A stretch of DNA of 64,000 nucleotides from Megalonaias nervosa (Eukaryota > Mollusca > Bivalvia > Unionida > Unionidae), in NCBI GenBank assembly GCA_016617855.1, contig JAECUM010001898.1, positions 1-64,000 of the forward strand. Reading direction: 5' to 3'. Below are positions 13,801 to 28,100 of this stretch, in pieces; the stretch's first letter is position 1; each line of letters starts with the position of its first letter. The position numbers and the translations under genes are program-made. The notes under the pieces are model-generated. The model did no database searches. It was given only the letters and a program-made list of their open reading frames with translations, and was not told where the DNA came from.

Positions 13801-16078
13801 TAGTAGTTTTAATCGATGTTTTAACATTTAAAGTGTACTAAGGTCACAATTATCTGCTTTTGAAATGAATGTATAAAACTATGTATGCAGCGTTTGATGG
13901 CACCTCAGCACAGAAGTGGATACAAGTTGCTAGCCAAAAGAAAAATTCAAACAAATATAAACATGAAGAATGGTATAAAAGCCCTTGGAATTTCAAATAA
14001 ATGTTGACATGACATAATATAAAGGTTAAAGATGTTAAAATTCTATAAAAGGTAAATAAAAGATAACACACAAAATATTTTTAAAACATCAAGTCAAAAT
14101 TTGTCACACAAATTGCAATTTTCTCAACAAGTCCATGATCTTTTGGACTGTTGAATTCCCCACCCACTAATTAACAAAATGTTCTTTCAAACTGCAATTC
14201 TGTTCTCATTGAAAACTATCATCATTTTTAAAAACGAGCTGTTAAGTAGATGCTGGAATTTCATGAAAAATTGGCAAGATGTTAAAGTTATATCGATCTG
14301 AAATTTTATATAGCATAATGTAAAATTTGTACAGGTGACCAACTGGGGTCTAACAGGCTGATCAACCCAAACATGGAGCTGGTGTGCAGAGTAATTTGAC
14401 TGGTCAGACGGCCACTGGAAGTTCTGCTATGCACTTAGGCATGAAGTAAAATGAGTGATCTGGATTCTTAATGTAGTCATATCACTATCTAGCACTGGGG
14501 CATCATGCTGCAGACATGTAGCATGATGTCCCCCACTGTCACATTATCCCGACACCAGGCCGACCAGTCCTAACACTAACCTCTAAAAGCTGAGCGCCAA
14601 GTGAGGCAGCTGTTAGTACCATTTTTATAAGTTTGTGGTATGACTCAGCTGGGGTTTGAACCCGTGACCTCCCACATCCAAGGTGGATGCTCTAAAGACT
14701 AGGCCACTGGAGCGATTGAGGTAAAATGAAATGCATAGATTTACCATACACGATAATTAAGACTGCAGTGCTCAGCATAAATGCTTAAACCAATAAGCAT
14801 TAAAGTGATAAATTTTGTGATTGCAGCCATAGAATTTACTTCATCAAGCTGTGCCATACTAGTACTACAATTCTTAAATTAAAATGGTTCTTAGAAATAC
14901 TTTTCATATGTTTGGATTACATGTACTAACCTGAAAATGCAGACCTGCCAACCCCAATGTCATTCATCAAGTGTGAGTTTGAAAAAATTTCCAGGGAGAT
15001 TCAATTACTTCAGGGAGAATTATCAATGCCCACCACTGGAAACACAGAAACTTCAATTGCATGTTTTGCAAAATGTTATATATAAATCACTTCCACAAGT
15101 CAGGCATGGAAACTCCAGGCTATATGAAGCTTGGAAAGAAGTTTAATAATATTTCCAATTTTATCCAAATCTCCCTTTCTCTTATACTTTGTAGAATAGA
15201 TCATCAAAAATAAGGATTCAACCTTGCAGCAACTTTTTAATGCATATTTAACTTCTGCTCACTTCCAGTCTTACTCGCTGGAAGTTTAAAAAATTTTTCT
15301 TCTTTAAATGAAACAAATTTTTCCCCTAATATTTTTCAGGAAACAATTTTTTTCCAGGAGAAAAAAAAAGGGAGTATGGGAGTCTCCTGCAAAAAAACCC
15401 CAGGAGGGCTGACAGGTCTGAAATGCAGCTCTACCATGCTGCATATGACAAGGTTGTTGAGGCACAATTCAACAATATTGGCTTCCCCTCGGACAGAGGA
15501 AATTACACCAAATCACATCAATTTGTCCACTACCAGACCTTCCAACCCTGACGAGATCATATCAGTAAGGCAGTGGATTTTTTTCGTAAGTTTGATCAGT
15601 TTTCGGTAAAGTGTAACAAAATATCATAAGCTGCTATTGTAAAGCTGGAAGACGACAATCATATCTCCCACCACGAGATATACATGGTTCCCACGCTTTT
15701 CTAAAGATAAATTTCCAGGTCATTTCCAGGATGAAATAAATTTTTTCAAGGTTCACATATGACCATTACTGAATAGAATTAAAGGACATTTTTTATTATA
15801 AAAAATGCATTTTCTAAATCTAAAGATGTTTCTATTTCAAGACTGTCCAAAACATCTAAGTCAGAAAAGATGATCATACACAAAACCACAAAATGTATCA
15901 CGCGAAACAAGTTTGATCATATTCCTATAAATTGGCATATAAAGTCATTTCAATGTACAGAATAAAATTTTTAACTTTATTTTTGCTGACCTGCATTATG
16001 TTGCTAAGTGGGAACAACATAATGAACATAAATTATGTTTTGTTTCCTTTCACACCTTTAATTCTAAAGCATTCTATA

Positions 16079-16125
<47 letters not shown>

Positions 16126-19100
16126 ATATATATATATAAAAATAAACGCAATTAGAATCTTGTCTTGTAATGAAAAGAGTTTAACCCTGAACTTATCTGT
16201 GCCAATAAAATCCCAAACAAGATTTTTCAAACAACCTAATCTCCTTAAGACGATCTGGTTAAAAATCCATCATTTAAAAAAACATTTTCAAAAGGGTTGA
16301 TTTAAATTTTGACAAAAGACCTTCAAAATTATATAGTGTTGTATAAACAAAGACTGAATTTTCTGTAAAATCAACTTGTCTTCTTGTAATTGGTTAAAGC
16401 AGTCCCCAAACCTGTACTGATAGAGGGGCTCATATCGTTTTTTAATATATAATACAAGGGACGACAGTTTCTCATTTCAGCACTGAGATTCAACAATTTG
16501 AACTACAAATTTGACTTAAAACGAAATAGCAGTCCATTTTCTAATCTGATTTTTCTCAGAATATTCCCACCCCATTTTTCATATTTGGACATTTAGGTTG
16601 GGGTGTGGGCTCATTGCAACTGCATATCGAAAATTTGGAATTTTCCACCACCGTGCGGTAGCGACATATAGCGAGCTTAGAAAATTTACACTTATGTTAT
16701 ATCGACTCATACCTGCATGAAATCGATAGGAAAATGATTTATTTTCTCAGAAATGGCAAGTACTATAATCGTTATGTCTTTAATCCACTGACAGACTAAT
16801 CGAAACTACAGCACAGATGAAACCTGACCTGGTACTCGCCATTTTCATTACTAGTCACATGATTTCACAAATTTCAAATGACATTGGAAGTCCAATAGTC
16901 ACGTGATATCAACAACAAACTCCTTTATAATACTGTTGTACAGAAATTCAATTATATTAAATGAAAGTCTGATACTTTTTGTAAAAACCAGCAATCTGGC
17001 CAGTCTGATTTATCAGGCAGAGAGCATGTGTCAACGTGGTAGTCACGTGATACAACAACACTCCAGAAGTTGTTCTTGGAATATATAAATATGGAGAATT
17101 TTGTGTTCTTTCGTTTTTGTATTTTTATTACAACCAGTATATTGATATTTTTGAATTTTTTTCTATACAACATTTGAAAATGTGGGTTGTTAGATTTGTG
17201 CACTCATGCGACTAGCAATGCGAATCAAGAGTACCAGGTCACATTTCATCAATGCCGTAGTTTTATCTTGTCTTTCAGCAGATTAAAGACATAACGATTT
17301 TAATACTCACAATTTGAGAAAATAAGTAATTTTCATATCGATTTCATGCATGTATCACTTGATCTAACAACGTTTAAAGTTTTCTAGGCCATCCGGTAAG
17401 CGACTACGCTTTGCCACCACCATGTTGGCATCTTGAGATGCTAGAATGGTTTTTATACCTTCCACGTAAGGAAGATACGGATATTGAGCTGACTTTGAAA
17501 ATAAAAAGTCTTCTAGACGAATCTAATCTTCTGAGCGTTTGGATTGACTCAGCATATAATGTTTATTGCAAGCACCCAAATAATCCATACTGCACCCTCC
17601 GAATATTCTGGTTAGAACTCGATAAATTTAACTCAAGAGTAGTTTAGTTACGTCTCAATTACGTGATTTTTTCAGATGTCAAGTGGTGGCGAAAAATTCA
17701 CAGGTTTTTCCTGACTTTCGTCAATATTTACGAAATTCAAGTACTTTTCACTGTCGGGAAAAAATTATCCTTTCTCCCCGATTTCCCAGTAGCGTGGGAA
17801 TCCTGGATATACTCAAACTGGCATGTAATGTCTAATAAACGTAATTCTGTCCCTTCCTGATTTTATTAACAAGAATCTGAATATTCCTTTTTATTCTTCT
17901 GTGCTGATTATTAACACTTTTTAAGAGGCCTATTTTCCCTTTCGTTTTCAACATGCATCACTTGTTGGACGCCATTTTAAAAACATTCTATAATCAACAG
18001 TTTGATCAAGCAGATGCTTTCCATGAAAAAATAGTGTAGTTTAAAACGTCTGAGGTATTGCTGTAAAGTTAGTCTGGTTCCCTGACTAATTCCACTAATT
18101 CTAAGACAAAACCTGGATCCAAATCAAACACAGATGAACCAATTATCCAGATTTTTCAGCAACAATAATTTTTCTGTAGTTTTCGCTTTTATTCCGCAAG
18201 TCCATATTTTAAGTGTCATTTTCTTGAGACTTACGGCAAAATCGTATGGGTTGGGAGGTCTGCATTACTACTGAAGTGCAAATGTAGACTCTTATAGGGA
18301 TGTCACTTCATGGAGAGTTTAGAAGGTGTGCATGTATTATGATATGATAAGTACTAAGGACAAAACATTTTGCTCCAATATTACAAGACCATATGAATAA
18401 ATAAAACAAACCTTGGTGGTGGCAATGCTATTGACAAAACTGGCCTGTTGGAACCCCTTGTCACTCATGGCAACAGCTACTTCCCATCTATCATTAACAT
18501 TTTCATAAACAATTTTCAAGGGCTGTCCTGCCTCATCAGTGTGATTCTTTGTGTACAACTCCACATAGTCTTTAAAACCCTTGATCTGCAATGGAAAAGT
18601 GAGAAAAAAAAAACTTACCATAAGGTAGGGCCTCATGGTGTTTACCAGAAATGTGTGAGAGAGAGAGAGATAGAGAGATAGAGAGACAGAGAGAGACAGA
18701 GAGAGAGAGGGCCCAAGTGGAACTGGGTTGACAGTGAACAACAGCTGCATGACATTTTTCTATTCCTGTAAAAAAAAGAGATGTTTTCAATATGACTCAA
18801 CAACAAAAACGACTTCTGTTCTATATCAATATGATCTACCAGAAAATCCAATTTCCGTACACACTATTTAAAGAGCTTTACATACTGTTGAGCCTCACTG
18901 TATATTCCAGTAAAACATACTTTGGGAAAGCAATTTCATTGTGGAGTAATCATACGTAGATTGAATTTATAGTATTTTAGAATTTCATAATGACTCAGTG
19001 AGTAATCATTTTAATCTGGAATTTTTTTATAAAGTGTCTTCCATGGGTACCATGTAAGTTTAAAATGAACAGCCCTAAGTAGAAGAACACAAACACATTT

Positions 19101-22100
19101 TATTTTAGCAATTGTCTGTTATTATTTACTCTTTCATGCTACAAGTCTATGTACCCTGACAGTGTACAGTGACTATACATGTGCTATGTGCACGTCCTGT
19201 ACAAATACTGAGTGATGCTCAAGGAATTGTACAGTTTCAAAAAGAACTGACCTGGAAACGGACAGTATGCAGTATGCAGAAGTTGCCACTGTTGTACTTG
19301 AGTCATACTTGATGGACTTGTTAGCTATGAAGCCAAGTCCAGGTTGGTTCAGTGATCTATATCAGCAAAAACTGCTTACCTTTTTAACAAGTTGTGAGCG
19401 CTTCTTGGTGATGAAGATTTACTATTACGGAATTCTCTATCTCCTTTAATCTAAATTTTTCAATGGTGCTTAATACATTGTTATAATAATACAAGTTTTA
19501 TAAAATAAAATTCAATATTTTATTATATCAATTAATTAACACTGCAATATTTGTATTGACATATTCCTATCATAATAAACAGATTTCCAAAAATATAAGG
19601 GATTGCTAAAGGCAAAGAACTCAAATTACTGTGCAGAAACCATTTGTTTTACTTTCAGTCCAAAGGACCTTGAACTTTAGCCCACATAATATTACTCCTT
19701 AATACAAGTTCAAGCTAAACAAAGTTTAGCAACTACTGATGGCGGTGAACTGAAGTACCAAATTGGTTACAGATGGGCAGACAATATCCTAACACAAGAC
19801 ACTCCACTGTATAGCAGGGATATAAATACATCAGGCTATTAAAATAGTAACTTACTGGTATTCTTTTTCCATTCAGGATAACTTTCACTCCCTTCGCTGA
19901 TGCAGCAATATCATATGCTCTCCTGACAAACAAGTCAACAATGTCTTTGTCTAGCTTCTCCATTTTGAATTTCTCCAGGTCAGGGTGGAAAGTAACACAA
20001 GTGAAATCTTCATCTTTGGCTTCTGTGATGGTCGCCTCCTTGGTTTTACCCATGTTGTCCACCCATGTCTAAATATGGAAGATTAATATCTGGTATATTT
20101 ATATCGAGTGGGACCCCTCTTATATGGCCACCCCTTCTGCACCGGGAAAGTGGCCGTATAAGACAGATGGCCTTTCCAGAGGCGGACTTTATTTGTGAGA
20201 TGTGTATGTACACGTATATAGTAAGAAAGCTACATATAACTTATAGCAGTTAATATCTTCACTTAAAAGCAGCATTAATTATTAAAATGTTCTTCTTGTC
20301 TTGAAAACAGAGTTATTTCAAGGTAACATAAATTAATAGTTCTTATTCTTAGGCATGAAATGTGAGTGGGGTATTGTTGGCATGCACATTACAAGACCAT
20401 TCAAAAACATTATTTAAATCTTGGTACACACATTGTTTCATATTTAAAATAATTATCTTTCCTTTACTCCATTTTCACACAGCTACAGAATATTCTCCTT
20501 ATCTGTTATGATTTTGTTTATTGAGTTTTCCCAACATAAAATTTTCGGCATGCAAACTCTCCCCATTGTCGTCAAGTCAATAACTTTTACTTCTCAAGTA
20601 TTTCTCCGTTTATGTGATGACATGTTAAAAGTTTTGTAACAATTTACTCCTATGTTGCTAATTGTACAGTACTGCACTTTAATTATGCAGATGAAACTTT
20701 TAAAGAGTAAATGAAATCCCATGTTTACAAAGGAAGTGATACAGGTACTGTCATGTGATTTTTCAGACTTTGGTACTGTGTTATGTTCAAGGTTAATCTA
20801 CAAAATCTATATTTAACCTATGCTGACCATGTTGTGATCTTGACAATTACGTCTGGTCGTACTCATCAATAATAAAAAAAAAAGCCCAAAGCTGTCAAAA
20901 CATTGCTGACCTCATTTCCTGTAAACGTCTGCATTAATGATATAACAGTAACCTAAGTGGTACAAGTACCTCAGCCAACACTTCTTCCAGTAAAGAAAAT
21001 GTGATGTCAGGAAAGATTGATAACCTTTCTAACCAAAAGTAAATATTGGTTCTGTACACATTTTAAGCATACAATGTGGCCACTTGTGAGGGATAAATTT
21101 TACATTTGTGCACTAATATGTTGGCTGCTGGTTGCATTAGAGGTCTGGCCTTTCTTGAGGGGTATTTTTGATCAGAAACTTGTCAGTGCAAAAGATTCTG
21201 GCCGTAAAGAGTGGGTGGCTACTGGTGGTGGTGGAGGCCGTTCATGAGGGGGACCACTGTTTTCCTCCTTACACATTGCAAGCTGCCTTAAAAAATATCT
21301 CCATTTAAATAATGCATGTCGATAAAAGAACTTCAGGTCAGATCATGTCCTGTACATGTCTCTTACAGACAGATTTTATTTCATTTCAAGCTACTTTGAA
21401 TTTGTCAAATTGAAATTTCCTTGTGATATTGAGATATACTGTGGCTACAAGATGATTCTTTTATTTTTCTGTGCATCAGAAATATGCTCGAAACTTGCCT
21501 ACTGAAATTTGTTTTCAGTTTAGTGGTTGCCAAAACAATAGCCTAATACCACAGATGCTGCAAGTAATTATTTAATTTTAATTTAAAATTTTTATTTTGA
21601 TTACTGCATTTTCCTTTCTGTCCTTTTTAAATAAAAAACTAAACGCCTATTTTTCATACCACTTTAACTACCACAGGATACATTTTAGACGGAACCTAGG
21701 AAATAAGACTAAATGGATCTTTACTTATGCTGAATGTTATGTGAAAAAAATATATAGTTAAGTCAAACATCAGAATTCACCTTCTGTTTGGAAATTCAAC
21801 CATGTGCAAAATACAAAACTGTGGAGTGGATCTTCAGTTCGAGACATACTTTCTTGACTTTTCCTGCAAATACTATTTGAATACATATATACTGACAACA
21901 TGCCTGCTTAAAGGCTTTCTTTGATTCTGATAACCATACCTGCTTAAAAGCTTTCTTGTATTCTGAGAAAGAGGTCTCCACAATGAATTTCTTGCTGAAG
22001 ATATTGCACAACTTGGCACCATATCCATTCCTTCCACCTGGAACCAGACACAAGATTCATTTCATTGGAAGTTATGAAAAGGCGCTGAGAAATCCGACTT

Positions 22101-25100
22101 ACCGAATGACAAAATAGTCGATCACATTTAGGTTTTAGAATGAGCTAAGTTTGTTATCGTGCTTGACATCATACTTAAAATCTGACCCATAGCTCTTGTC
22201 ATGCAATTACCAATTTCATTTTACATCTTTAGACCCATTGTACATTATAACCCCCCACCCCACCCCAAAAACAACAACAACAAAAAACAACATGGAAAAA
22301 CAAGAGACCCAACTGGGTTTGATGTGCCTCTCAGATAGCCACATCTAATAGGAGATAAGTATCATTTGTAGGTTTATCACCTAGCTGCCATGGAAGTTAG
22401 ATCACTGTTATGATAGTCGCCCCAGACACAACTTGGATAACTCATGCCCTAAGAAACACACACATACCAAGTCTGATCAAAGCTGACTTTGCCATTTTGG
22501 AGTTCAAAATAAGTTTTGCCTCATGTTTGCTGTGAGAGCCATGACAGACAAAATTTCAACAGAGTATGTCCTAAAAAAAATGCCAAGTTTGATTAAAACT
22601 GGCTCAGCCACTGAAGAGATGAAATAAAAAATATCCACACTGCTGCCATTAAAGCAACACTGTTGCTAAGTGAGGCATAGGCCAGTATGTCAAAATAATT
22701 CATTGCCCCCTCATAATGTTATTGCCTAATAAACAACAGTACTTTATTCTTGGGTTGAATTCTTTGATGCAAAGAAATGACAAGGATGTGAAAAATATTG
22801 ATACATAAGCAACAACTCTATGTTCTTGAACCAACCAGTGCCTAATTGATGTAGTCGCTGTCTAGTATTCATGAACATTCACATAGTAAAAATTGAATCT
22901 CTTAGTAAAACATATCTGGGGCTGGACTTGTGTCTCTGGCTCATCTAGATGACTAGAGATCTAAGGGGTGGTAGACCTCTCAGGTATCAAATAAATTCTC
23001 CAACTGTCATAGCAGATAATAACATTTAATCTAAACATTGCATATGAAATGTTTCCTGTACATCTATCAAAGGTCACTAAACTACAATCTAGCTATTTTA
23101 TTTTCATACACCTGTCTCACCACTATACTCTTTTGCTTCGATACTTGTAGCAGGGTTCAATGTGTCAATCAAATTTAGCTTAACAACCATTTATATCAAG
23201 TACCCAGATGTGTAAACAGTAGGGGTAAAATGATACACCTGTGCCATGTATCGATATGATTCATGATACACAGCCTGCGATATGATACATATCAATACAT
23301 ATATGAACTTGATAGTCTTTCCACCTTTGGAAGGTAGGTGGTGCCCCTTTATGTGTTTTTAAAATACTGGTTATATTTTCAGTATGCAGATTATAGATAG
23401 AGATATAGTTATCATACAATTATATGCAATTCTCATCGATGACAAGAAAACAAAAAACAGAAAAACTTTTAAACAGGCTACCTGTTGGTTGTGAGTTTTA
23501 TTCAGCGTTTTAGGCCATTTAATTGGTGGATTCATTTAACTCACTTTAGCCACCAGACCCTTTGTTTTGCACAGCATGAATGCTTTGAAAACATCTTATT
23601 GCCAATTTCATGTCTCACTTAAACCTGGAAGACATAACCATGTTATCTTCAAAACAGAAGAAATAAAGCTATTTCCTTGTGCAAAAAAAATCTCATCTAA
23701 AACAAACATTGGCATGGGAATGAGGAAGAATACCAACAAAATCTAACACGTTGTACTTCCTGCAGATGCAAAAGACTGCTGTGGCCACAGGTACTTGTAT
23801 TTGTTAGTGAAGAAGGAAAACTATTGACAACACCCAGTCCAATTCTATATATCTTTTTAAAATTTTGCACAAGGTGACTTGAATGGTTTAAAATCTGTCC
23901 CCTTTCTGATTCTGTGCTAATTTAATTTATTCCATCAGCACCTTCAGTCACTGGTTAAATATCTCTGCAAAAAAGGAAAAATTCCAAATTTGTTCCCAAT
24001 GTACAATTTAAGGAAAGATGCTGCCAGGATTTTATCTTGAAGGGAACACCCTTTGTCACCAAATGAACGTGCAGAGTAGAAAAGGAGAATGAGGAGGAAA
24101 TGGTCATAGTTCAATATTTACCTAGCACTTCAATATCTATCTCTCTTTCTGCTCCTCTTTTTTGGCGCTCTAATGAAATCAAAATCTTTAAAAGATATCA
24201 CTTCTAGTTGTATAAGTATTAATCTGTTAATCATTTATCAGCATACACTGTTCCTTATTTGTGTATTAATATTTTTCTGTGCTTCCTTCTAAAGGGGCAT
24301 ATGCATAGTTTTGTCAGCCTGAAGGTGGTGGGGAACTGATCTTTGTGGCTGTTATTTACAATTTTCCAGAGCTCACATATATTATCTTTTGGATACATCT
24401 GCTCCAAAATAGGAATTTTCACTAAAAGCTTACTTTCTTGAATCAGAAGTTTGCCGAGTACCATGCCAGAGTTCTTATCTGTTCCATAATGCTGTATTAG
24501 GATTTTTAGTCCATCAATGCCACAGTCTCCTTGTGCAGACAGAATTATTCAAATAAACATCTTTACTTCTTAATTTAATTTTTTTTCATCCTTATTTCTT
24601 CATTTTATCTTAACCCTGATATGGATATATAGTTTTACTGCATACAGTGTATCCCCCAGGGGTGTAAAACTGAGGGTCAAAAAAAACCCTTGGTGTCAGA
24701 ACTGGGGGTCAAATAAAAAATGTGGTGGTCAAAAATGTACTGACAAATTTTCATCTGATCCATAGTTTTTCATCTTGAAATAGGATATTGCAACTTGCAC
24801 AACATACTCTCTCTCTCTCTAAATACAAATAAACCAACATGCAGAATTAGCACATGCATTGTCCATTCAAAGTATAATTTTATTAGTTCATTTTCCTTTT
24901 AGTTTAAAGTCGTACTTTCAACAGTCTCTTTATAATATTTTGTAGCAAAATTATACACCAACACATTACGTATAAGCCAATACAAAAATCCAAATAAATC
25001 TTTTTAACCAAATGACATTTAATTTACTGCCCATCATAAAATGTGTACTATCATCGGTTTCATTGTACTTCGTCCTAAAACACATTTATCCAAAAATCAA

Positions 25101-28100
25101 AATGGCTAATGATTCATCTTCTCTTTAATAAGTTACACTTGAACTTTTAGATCTTTCTTTTGTTGCAGCAAAGTTAACAAGATCTGCAACGACCCCCTGA
25201 ATTTGTAATCCAAATAATGGACTTGTCTCTGCAAGTTTACTTTTTTCTTTGTTGTGAAAGAATGTCTTGGGTGATAATGTGTTCAAAAGATATCTTGTGG
25301 TGAACAAGGGCAGATTTTTTAAAATTCTTAAATGCTGTCACGAAAGGATTATTCACTTCTGCAGTCTTCGGAATCACGAGATCAGAAGTCACACCGGTAA
25401 TCCCAATGGATGTGCCGTATTCCAGTCAAGGGAATTATTTTCTCCATTTTTCATTAAAGTCAGATCCACAGTTACTTAAGTGTTTTGCTTCTTTCACTTT
25501 CTTCGCTAATGATTCTAAGTGCACGCCATTTTAATCTGGAGATCACATTTTAGTGCAACAAGCATTGAGGTTAAACATCTGGATGATCTTGCTGAGCTCG
25601 ATGGAAATCGCGTGAGAGCTTGCGAGATTAGGGGAAGCTACTCTGTCATAACATTGCCTATGCTAGTCTGGTTCTCTGCTTCGTATAGCAGAGTGCAACG
25701 CAGGGAGCATACGAAACAGGGAACCAGACTATGCATATGCTCGAAGTATACACGATGCCATCCCTAATCCAATGCACTGGATACAGTAAAACCTGTCTTG
25801 AAAGACAACTGTTATGTGAGACCACCTGTCTTGAGAGACCACACTCTCAATGAACAAATTTAGTGATTATATAGCATTGTTACCTGCTATGAGAGACCAC
25901 CTGTCTCGAGAGACCATAATTTGTTGGCAAGAGGTGGTCTTTCAAGACAGGTTGTACTGTATTAAATAAATTCTGATTGCATTTTGCAAATCCTCTGCAT
26001 CAAAAAAACGCACGGCAAAAAATTGTGTGCATCCCTGATGCACAAATGTGCGTAAAGGGAAACACTGTGCATATGATCTGCAGGTGTAAATTGATTGATA
26101 CAAAATGAAAATTGCATTCTACTTTTAAATTGTCTATATTTTCAGTATGATCAGTATTCTGCCCTTTCTACATTTAATTTCCAAATACTGCTGAAAGGGA
26201 AATTGACCATCATGCACTCTGTTTTTGTCTATTGAAAATGTACACCATTTTCGGGCTCAAAATCACTCACTGGTATCTCCATTAACATTTCCCAGCTCCA
26301 ATGTGCCAATATACTTCATAACTTTAAAAACTGTTGGCATTATCACTATCACCAGCCAGTATTTGCTGAATGAACACACAGTGAACCACGCGGGGAATCA
26401 AAACATTTTGGGTTTACTAGGTACCCCATATTATCAACAGGCATTTGTAAAACATTCTTTATGGAAGGGTCGAAGTATGCCATAATGCTTTTCCCAGGGC
26501 AAAAAAACACATTTGCAGGAGTTCTCGCACATCACTGTTCTCCAAGTGTGCAAATTTGTACAAATTTTGCATGATTCACGCAATCACACACCCTGACAAC
26601 ATCTTTGTTTAATTACTACATATCCATGACGTTTGCGCAAATTTGTTGTTTTCCTAGTACTTCCTGTTTGTCACGCAGGGAATAGGTTACACTAATTCCT
26701 GATTAGTAACGTGGACCGGAACAAGCAATAACCACTAATGAGATTTCAATATAACATATTTCACCGTGTGACATACAGGTAGTGTAGCTTTCAAAACAAC
26801 CAAAGCAGACAAGATGAAATTCAACGTAGAAACTTCGCGTAAAAGTGGTTATTAAATGATGAGTAAAGTCCTTCATTATACATGTGGAACACGTTTGGAT
26901 TGTAACCTATATGCTGAACATGCTGCTGGGTTAGGATAATTAGCATGGTGTGTGTGTGTGTGTGTGTGTATGTGTGTGTCAGATTATGAAACGCGCCACC
27001 GAGTTAATTTGCAGATGGCGAGTGACTATTCTAAATAGTATTTTTCGTTTTTACTTATAAAAATGAGTGCCTAGGACTGCAAATGCTGTTTCATATAAAT
27101 TCTATATTTAAAGAATAACAAGGCAAACTAATAATATTTATGGGTGCTGAAGACTAAAATAACTTACATAAAGTATCGTTTTGTATCGATTCTCTATCTC
27201 TTGTATCAGTATGTGTATCATTACAGCAAAAGTACCGATGCATCGATGAATCATTTCACACCTAGTAAACAGTTCTTCACCTCAAAAGACACGTCACAAC
27301 ATGCACCGCAAAACTTCTACTGGTGCTACCAGTTACAGATTTGTATATGTGCAACTTTTAAACTAATTTGTGGGAGTTGTCACACATCACTGCTCTCCAA
27401 GTCTGTTCAGAAGAAATAACATTTTCTTTAAGCACTGTTAAATAGTTTTAAAAAAACTGAGCCCTTTTGGCACATGGAATTGGATTCAGGGTTTGCAAAT
27501 TTTTTTAAATCAAGAGCCTGGGCCAGTCTGATTTTTTTCTTAGAGAACTGTAAATTATTAAAAAATTTGTGCAATTCTTACTCCCTGATAGCATCTCCTC
27601 TGGACTTACACCCTAGAATGAACATGTGTGAGTTAAGTTTCATCATATCAGTAGTGAAGCAATAAAAACATTGTGACACCAGACAGGCAGACGGATGACA
27701 GGCCATCACATAAGCTCTATTGATTTTTGATGTGCAAAGTGAACAAAATTTGTCCTCGAGTATGTAAAATCATGGAAAAACAGATATACCAACCTGTAAC
27801 TTTTTTCTCTGTATCGTCATAGTTACTGGATGTCAATAAATGTCCAAAGATCATGGTGGGAACAAACATTTTATGTTCCTTGTGCTCAACTACAGGGATG
27901 CCTCTGCCATTGTTCCAGATTCTGATCTTGTTGTTTTCTCTGAAATAAAAATGCATTTAGAACTGATAGATATCATATGATTTAACCAAGTTCATATTTC
28001 AATTGCACAGCATTAAACTGTATTTCTGAAATATACAAAACAAATATACAAGTGAAAAGTGATTTGTGCAGATCTTGAGAAACTGATGACACACTACTTT

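Larger units (their letters stand above)
23220..27264. mobile_element. 4.05-kb hAT-like DNA transposon, decayed
   Basis: Flanked by a perfect 8-bp direct repeat gtaaacag (23212-23219 and 27265-27272), the hAT target-site size. Ends are inverted repeats of hAT style: left taggggtaaaatgatacacc, right on the other strand taggtgtgaaatgattcatc. No intact transposase; a minus-strand stretch at 24255-24464 (LEQMYPKDNICELWKIVNN then FPTTFRLTKL) weakly recalls the hAT dimerisation region. A Tigger-like MITE (25785-25967) is nested inside. Sits in TOP2 intron 5. Confidence 0.8.

Noticed and set aside
17411..17860. Two open frames of 65-78 codons beside the foldback element
   Set aside because: No recognisable domain, no splice context, and one overlaps the inverted-repeat arm.
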